Assembly: GCA_965277435.1 (NCBI GenBank)
Contig: OZ255821.1
Span: 5,394,001 to 5,458,000 of the forward strand
Origin: Bog-105 sp965277435
GTDB taxonomy: Bacteria; Acidobacteriota; Terriglobia; Bryobacterales; Bryobacteraceae
Reading direction: 5' to 3'
Length of the DNA stretch: 64,000 nt
Positions within the stretch are counted from its first letter, which is position 1. The number at the start of each line of letters is the position of its first letter. Of the stretch, positions 60,039 to 64,000 are shown piece after piece. The notes under the pieces are model-generated. The model had not been told where the DNA came from and made no database searches. It worked only from the letters and a program-made list of their open reading frames with translations. The translations under genes were made by a program, and so were the position numbers.

Positions 60039-63008
60039 CTAAGGCGTACCCGCCAGCGCGCCCAGGTAATCGATTTCCAAGCCGGCCACCGAAGCGCCTC
60101 CTTTGTGACCGAGGAAGTCGATAGTGAGGGTCTTGTCCGTAATTTTTGTCTCGAACTTTTTGTCGACCGCTGTACGGGGTCCGTATACCGTATCGAAATC
60201 GAAGTTCTGCAGAACTTTTTCGCCATTTAACACCACATCGAAATTGTAGTGGCCTGGCTCTTTGTACGTGTAGTCCGCAAACTTAAGTGTGACCGCATAG
60301 CGCCCGTTCGGTAACTCGAATTTGTAAGCGAAATTCTCATTGTTATATCGATAGCGCGACGATTGATAGAGCGCCTGCATGTCGGGCGAAGCACGCGCGA
60401 TGGGGTTCTTTGTCCCCTGGCCCTGGCTGGGCATGCTGAAGCCAGTGTCAGCCGACCAGACATTTCCCTGGGCGTCCTTGAATCCGCCGGTCGCGCCTGA
60501 ATCGATGCGGATGGTGTCCGGTTTAGACTTGAGTGTCAGACTGGCCGAGGCGGTTTCGGTTGCCACATCTTTGCTTTTGGCAGTAACGTTGACGGTGGCA
60601 TCGGCCGCGAGATTGGCGGGCGCTGTATAAACTCCATCCGGCGTTATCGTGCCCAAGTTCGGCTGGAGAGTCCACGCCACGTTGGTGTATTTCACACCAT
60701 TTAGGCTAGGCGTGAATTGGCGGCTGAGACTCCGGACGAGCGTTCCGTCTCCCGGTGTCACGCTGAGTTTGCCGAACTTGAACATCATCTGAGCGGTAGC
60801 GGTTTTCGAGGGATCGCTGGTGCTGGCGGCTTCTAAGACAATCGGTTGATCACCGGCGGGGGGCGAGGCCGGAGCGGTATAGATGCCATCTGGAGTGATT
60901 GCGCCCGGACCTTTGACGACCAACCATTTCGCCTGCTCACCCATAAACCAGCCCACTGTTTTGAACTGAATTTTCTGACCGATGGTGAGTGACTCGACCT
61001 TGCTCGGAGCGATGCTCAGATGCGGAGCGGAATCGTCTTTTGCGATCGAAAAGGCGCTGAGGATCGGGCTGGGCATGTGGTCTCCATGGCTAACGCGGCG
61101 GAGGGCAAAATACAGGGACTGATCGCTCACTACGGCCGGGATGGATTCAACCACCGGAGTCAAACAGGCATTGCCGATGCCCGCACCCATGTCGAAGTTC
61201 GGGACGACGAGTTTGCCTTGAGTCTCCAAATGAAAGGGTATGCGCCAGTTGGCTGGGAAAGTGGTTTTGCACTGCGGCTGGGCGAACATCAGCGTGATCT
61301 GGTAGCGGCCGTTGGGGACGAGAAAGCTGTAAACCATATCGCCCGAGGAATAGCGGCTGGTGTAGAAGAGCTGTATGTCTTTTGTTTTCGGCCAGGGTTC
61401 GCCGTACCAGTCGTCGTTAATGACGCCCCAGGAGACTTCGCCCGCCTGCCCGCGCCACCACATGTTGCCGTCCGAATCGGGGCCGTAGTCTGGCGCCGCT
61501 TTATTGGCTGCGCCCGGGGCATGGGTGGCATTTCCCACGTTGACGCGAATCGTGCCTTTCGGCATCACAGTGACGCCAACCCTAGCAAATGCTTTGGGAT
61601 CGGCCACGCTGGCGGCAGTCAAGAAAGTGGTTGTGGGACGTTCGACGTCAGGTGCGGTAAATCGGCCATCCGCCGTCAAAGTTCCGAGCGCCGGCTCCAT
61701 GGTCCATTTCAAGCGTTTTTCGCTGCTGCCGTTGACCCATGCCTTGAGTTGCGTGGTCACTCCAGCCTGAATCCAGGCATCCGGATTCGGCACCCCGACT
61801 GTGACCGCCTGCAATGTGATTGGAACGGTCGCCACTTCCGACTTGTTGTCTGTGCTGGTGGCGATTGCGATCGCGTAACCATCGGGTTTCACATAGAGGC
61901 TGGTCTTGATCGCCCCGCTGTCGGGAGACTGGATGAGCGAAGTCTCGTCCACCACCTCGAACTGATTCGACTTGGGACCTTTCTGAAAAACTTCGCCTAA
62001 GGCGCCTTCTACTGTCGGGTCTTCCGTCAGGTCGGTGTAGGCACTGACATCCCAGTTGCCGCCGCCGTCGGCAAGGATCAGGCCGTACTCTTTGAGCTGC
62101 GTCAGGAGTACCTGTGCGATGGGACTGAATTTGGAGGTGTCGAAACTGGCTTTCAGGCGGAAGCGCGTTCCGTAGGGGATCTTGCCCCAAGCGCCGGCGT
62201 TGGTGCGTGCAGGCCAGACAAAGTGCGGCGCGATGATGTTGTTCTTGAGCGTGACTCGCAGGGCGTGCTGAATCGCACCCATGCGGATTTCTTCGAGACC
62301 CAGTGTCAATGGCGTCAGCAGCATGCTCGCCGCATCGACTGAGCCGCTGGGCAGCGTCGCGCTCACGCTGTTGTAATGGAAGCCGCTTTGCGCCGTGCAG
62401 GTAGCGCACGCTTTGTTGTCGCCCTTATTGTAAGAGTTGTAGATTTCAGAGACTTCACAGGTCTGGCGGTCGATTGCCACTTCATGCCGGTCCATTTCGG
62501 AATGCGGATCGCTGAACACGCCGCCTTCCCGTTTCAGAGCCGGCCACTGGGTCATCTGAAAGGGGCCATCGTTCTGTGGCGTGTACATGAAGTGCATCGG
62601 TTTCGTCGGAGTCGACTGATCGATGATGTTGATGCCCCAACCCGGATAGTAAGCGACGGGACTGGGCGGAATGAGCCCCATGAAGGCGTCAGAATTCGGA
62701 TCGACGGGCAGCTTGTCGACTTTTACGTTGAAGATGTGATTGTTGCCGAGAATCTGGCAGCCACCGAGAACGTTCTTGGCAGCGATCACGGCAGGAGCAT
62801 GGTAGGTTCCGTTGGCGTCGATGCTGCCGGCGCTCCCCAGCGCCAGCGACCAGGTCACGGGTTTATTGGCTTTCAGCTGGATCGTGCCGCCCGCGGGGAC
62901 GGGTGGTACGGCCTTGGGTGTGATACTCACGGCGGCAGGCAGCGCGGTTGCGCAGAGTGTGCAGACTGTCAGGAGTGACCTGAGAACGACGAAGGGTGAA
63001 GATTGCAT
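60039..63008 (-). CDS. Secreted Ig-like/malectin-like domain protein
   Basis: 989 residues from ATG 63008, which opens a clear signal peptide (FVVLRSLLTVCTLCATALPAAVS). After an Ig-like domain (about 25-85) comes a region with HFVWPARTNAGAW, then further Ig-like segments marked by LGTLTADGRFTAP and GAITPDGIYTAP. Two malectin-like carbohydrate-binding domains are visible, one in the middle (IRVNVGNATHAPG...VYSFLVPNGRYQITLMFA) and one at the C-terminus (IRIDSGATGGF...YKFELPNGRYAVTLKFADY). Probably a surface protein that binds glycans; no catalytic motif found. Confidence 0.8.
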   Translation of the reverse strand: MQSSPFVVLRSLLTVCTLCATALPAAVSITPKAVPPVPAGGTIQLKANKPVTWSLALGSAGSIDANGTYHAPAVIAAKNVLGGCQILGNNHIFNVKVDKLPVDPNSDAFMGLIPPSPVAYYPGWGINIIDQSTPTKPMHFMYTPQNDGPFQMTQWPALKREGGVFSDPHSEMDRHEVAIDRQTCEVSEIYNSYNKGDNKACATCTAQSGFHYNSVSATLPSGSVDAASMLLTPLTLGLEEIRMGAIQHALRVTLKNNIIAPHFVWPARTNAGAWGKIPYGTRFRLKASFDTSKFSPIAQVLLTQLKEYGLILADGGGNWDVSAYTDLTEDPTVEGALGEVFQKGPKSNQFEVVDETSLIQSPDSGAIKTSLYVKPDGYAIAIATSTDNKSEVATVPITLQAVTVGVPNPDAWIQAGVTTQLKAWVNGSSEKRLKWTMEPALGTLTADGRFTAPDVERPTTTFLTAASVADPKAFARVGVTVMPKGTIRVNVGNATHAPGAANKAAPDYGPDSDGNMWWRGQAGEVSWGVINDDWYGEPWPKTKDIQLFYTSRYSSGDMVYSFLVPNGRYQITLMFAQPQCKTTFPANWRIPFHLETQGKLVVPNFDMGAGIGNACLTPVVESIPAVVSDQSLYFALRRVSHGDHMPSPILSAFSIAKDDSAPHLSIAPSKVESLTIGQKIQFKTVGWFMGEQAKWLVVKGPGAITPDGIYTAPASPPAGDQPIVLEAASTSDPSKTATAQMMFKFGKLSVTPGDGTLVRSLSRQFTPSLNGVKYTNVAWTLQPNLGTITPDGVYTAPANLAADATVNVTAKSKDVATETASASLTLKSKPDTIRIDSGATGGFKDAQGNVWSADTGFSMPSQGQGTKNPIARASPDMQALYQSSRYRYNNENFAYKFELPNGRYAVTLKFADYTYKEPGHYNFDVVLNGEKVLQNFDFDTVYGPRTAVDKKFETKITDKTLTIDFLGHKGGASVAGLEIDYLGALAGTP

Positions 63009-63499
63009 AGCTGGATGGCAGTTGGATGCCCGAGACATCGGTGACGCGTCGGTCGGGGAACACGGGTAAGGGGTAGTTCGCTCACCCTCTTCTAGCCTAC
63101 TCGCAGTGGAAGCGACGACGGAGGGAGAGCAGCAGCGCTTCGAGGCCAACGCTTAGTCCGAGAGGCCACTCTACGAAACGCTGTTTCTCAGTCCGCACGT
63201 GAACTGGATCGGCGGCGGGGTGGATTCAGGCAAAAGAACCAATTCATGCGCCAGTACCCTCTCGCGGCGGCTGCACAAACCTGTTGCCAAGCGATTCCGT
63301 TGTGCAATACGGTTTTGCAATACGGAAATGGAGGAAGCAGGACCATTACCGTTTCGTTGCGTAAATACTGGTTTAAGCAAGTTGTCGAAGAGCTCCGTGA
63401 CGCGTAGATCATAGCTATCGCTGTTGGTGAGCCAGCTGCCCCCTATTGACATGTTTCAGCTGCGTGGCGTACCCTACCTATAGCGTTTCGATAGGTGTC
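63009..63499. other. Intergenic region between malectin-like gene and PadR gene
   Basis: Nearly 490 bp. It should hold the malectin-like gene promoter on the left side and holds the padR promoter and operator on the right (63446-63496). Short hydrophobic minus-strand frames (such as RFVEWPLGLSVGLEALLL at about 63100-63180) look like a decayed gene end but cannot be assigned. Confidence 0.5.
63446..63496 (+). promoter_or_regulatory. padR promoter and candidate operator
   Basis: TTGACA (63446-63451) is a consensus -35; TACCCT (63470-63475) at 18-bp spacing is a fair -10. ACCTAT (63476-63481) and ATAGGT (63491-63496) form a perfect 6-bp inverted repeat with a 9-bp spacer just before the padR ATG at 63500, a natural site for autorepression. 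Confidence 0.55.
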
Positions 63500-63841
63500 A
63501 TGCCTGAATCAAGAACTGAATTGTTGCGAGGAACCTTAGATCTGCTGATTTTGAGAGCACTTACGCTGACTCAAAATCACGGAGTTGGTATTGCACGCAG
63601 GATTCAGCAGATCACAAAGGGAACGTTTGATGTAAAGCCAGGTTCACTTTTTCCGGCGTTGCATCGGCTTGAAGAGAAAGGATGGCTAGCGTCAGAGTGG
63701 GGCGAATCAGAAAACCTCAGGCGTGCAAAATATTACAAACTGACCAGATCCGGTCGAAAGCAGATTGAAACTGAGATGGCGAATTGGAAGCGCGTCTCAG
63801 CCGCAATTGGCTGGGCCATTGAGGCGACCTCTGAGGAGTGA
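63500..63841 (+). CDS. PadR-family transcriptional regulator
   Basis: 113 residues from ATG 63500. LLRGTLDLLILRALTL, HGVGIARRIQQ, FDVKPGSLFPALHRLEEKGWLASEWG and RAKYYKLTRSGRKQIE are PadR blocks. The usual HGY is HGV here. It overlaps the ADOP gene start (GTGA, 63838-63841). Confidence 0.92.
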   Translation: MPESRTELLRGTLDLLILRALTLTQNHGVGIARRIQQITKGTFDVKPGSLFPALHRLEEKGWLASEWGESENLRRAKYYKLTRSGRKQIETEMANWKRVSAAIGWAIEATSEE

Positions 63842-64000
63842 AAGCATTGCTAAAGCTTTTCAGGCTGCTCAGCAATCTCCTTCGTAAGAGCCGCGTCGAA
63901 CACGACCTGGACGAGGAAATTAGCTTCTATCTCGAAACACTGACTCAGGAGGGAGTAGCGGCTGGGATGAGCGAACAGGAAGCACGGAGAGCCGCACGAT
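63838..64000 (+). CDS. ADOP-type ABC permease, N-terminal part
   Basis: GTG start overlapping the padR stop. 54 residues are visible before the window ends: RVEHDLDEEISFYLETLTQEGVAAGMSEQEARRAAR, the cytoplasmic prefix of ADOP proteins (compare the gene at 36830). The membrane part lies beyond the window. Confidence 0.85.
   Translation, partial: MKALLKLFRLLSNLLRKSRVEHDLDEEISFYLETLTQEGVAAGMSEQEARRAAR

Noticed and set aside
63171..63452. Minus-strand frame upstream of the malectin-like gene (YDLRVTELFDNLLKPVF...)
   Set aside because: A faint resemblance to ends of methyltransferase-like proteins, but the frame drifts and no motif can be confirmed.
1..64000. tRNA, rRNA, CRISPR array and known metabolite riboswitches
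   Set aside because: I looked for T-loop sequences, regularly spaced repeats and leader motifs (including SAM and B12 types) and saw none that stands up.

Overview
This window looks like chromosomal DNA of an Acidobacteriota bacterium, most likely near the Solibacter/Bryobacter group. The main reason is three PadR-type regulators, each directly followed by a giant orphan ABC permease of the acidobacterial duplicated orphan permease (ADOP) type, plus a fourth ADOP gene without a PadR. GC content is moderate to high, many starts are TTG or GTG, and housekeeping genes sit in tight overlapping operons.

Layout. 1-464: 5' part of a leftward two-component-type beta-propeller sensor gene. 538-1143: an AhpD/carboxymuconolactone-decarboxylase-like gene whose reading frame crosses an in-frame TGA exactly at the redox motif (CxxU), with a bacterial SECIS-like hairpin behind it; I read it as a selenoprotein. 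1237-7324: a C30-type carotenoid operon (two CrtI/CrtN-like oxidoreductases, acyltransferase, glycosyltransferase) ending with a PrxQ-type peroxiredoxin and a secreted TPR protein. 7321-8373: recA. 8404-11338: PadR/ADOP pair. 11360-18254: leftward histidine operon hisI-G-D-C-HAD-B-H-F-A, preceded by a 15-codon His-rich leader peptide and a terminator, i.e. a classical his attenuator. hisE is not present; a HAD phosphatase sits where a histidinol-phosphatase would be needed. 18476-20523: S53 peptidase followed by a gene for a free-standing S53 pro-domain. 20517-23736: lipid A-type acyltransferase, mnmA, cysteine desulfurase. 23754-27177: SAM hydrolase-type enzyme, fused homocysteine methyltransferase/MTHFR, and a TsaC/Sua5 protein. 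About 27207-27415: probable 6S RNA, followed by a YmdB-type phosphodiesterase and a GH39-like glycosidase. 29880-33906: DAACS symporter, NAD kinase, TlyA, polyprenyl synthase, XseB.

33983-42869 is an accessory and partly decayed zone: a hypothetical gene, an integrase remnant, a broken vapC behind an intact antitoxin, a PadR/ADOP pair with a large palindromic operator, and an ADOP gene enclosed by perfect 19-bp inverted repeats with 4-bp target duplications, then a broken cupin gene. 42886-46312: lysC, asd and an M20 (DapE/ArgE-like) peptidase. 46415-51600: small accessory genes (MBL hydrolase, BluB, GNAT, DUF1330, alpha/beta hydrolase, TetR, VOC, MmcQ/YjbR). 51640-51777: a remnant of a WD40/TolB-like protein. 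51901-52575: dapB, the second part of the lysine/DAP pathway.

52728-59147: polysaccharide cluster (three GT4 glycosyltransferases, UDP-GlcNAc 2-epimerase, Wzx-like flippase). 59287-59962: BrnT/BrnA-like toxin-antitoxin pair. 60039-63008: large secreted Ig-like/malectin-like protein. 63500-64000: another PadR/ADOP pair, cut by the window end.

The most interesting items are the Sec-encoding TGA with its SECIS, the his attenuator in an acidobacterium, the transposon-like unit carrying only an ADOP permease, and the stand-alone S53 pro-domain. All calls are from reading sequence only; no database or folding search was run.
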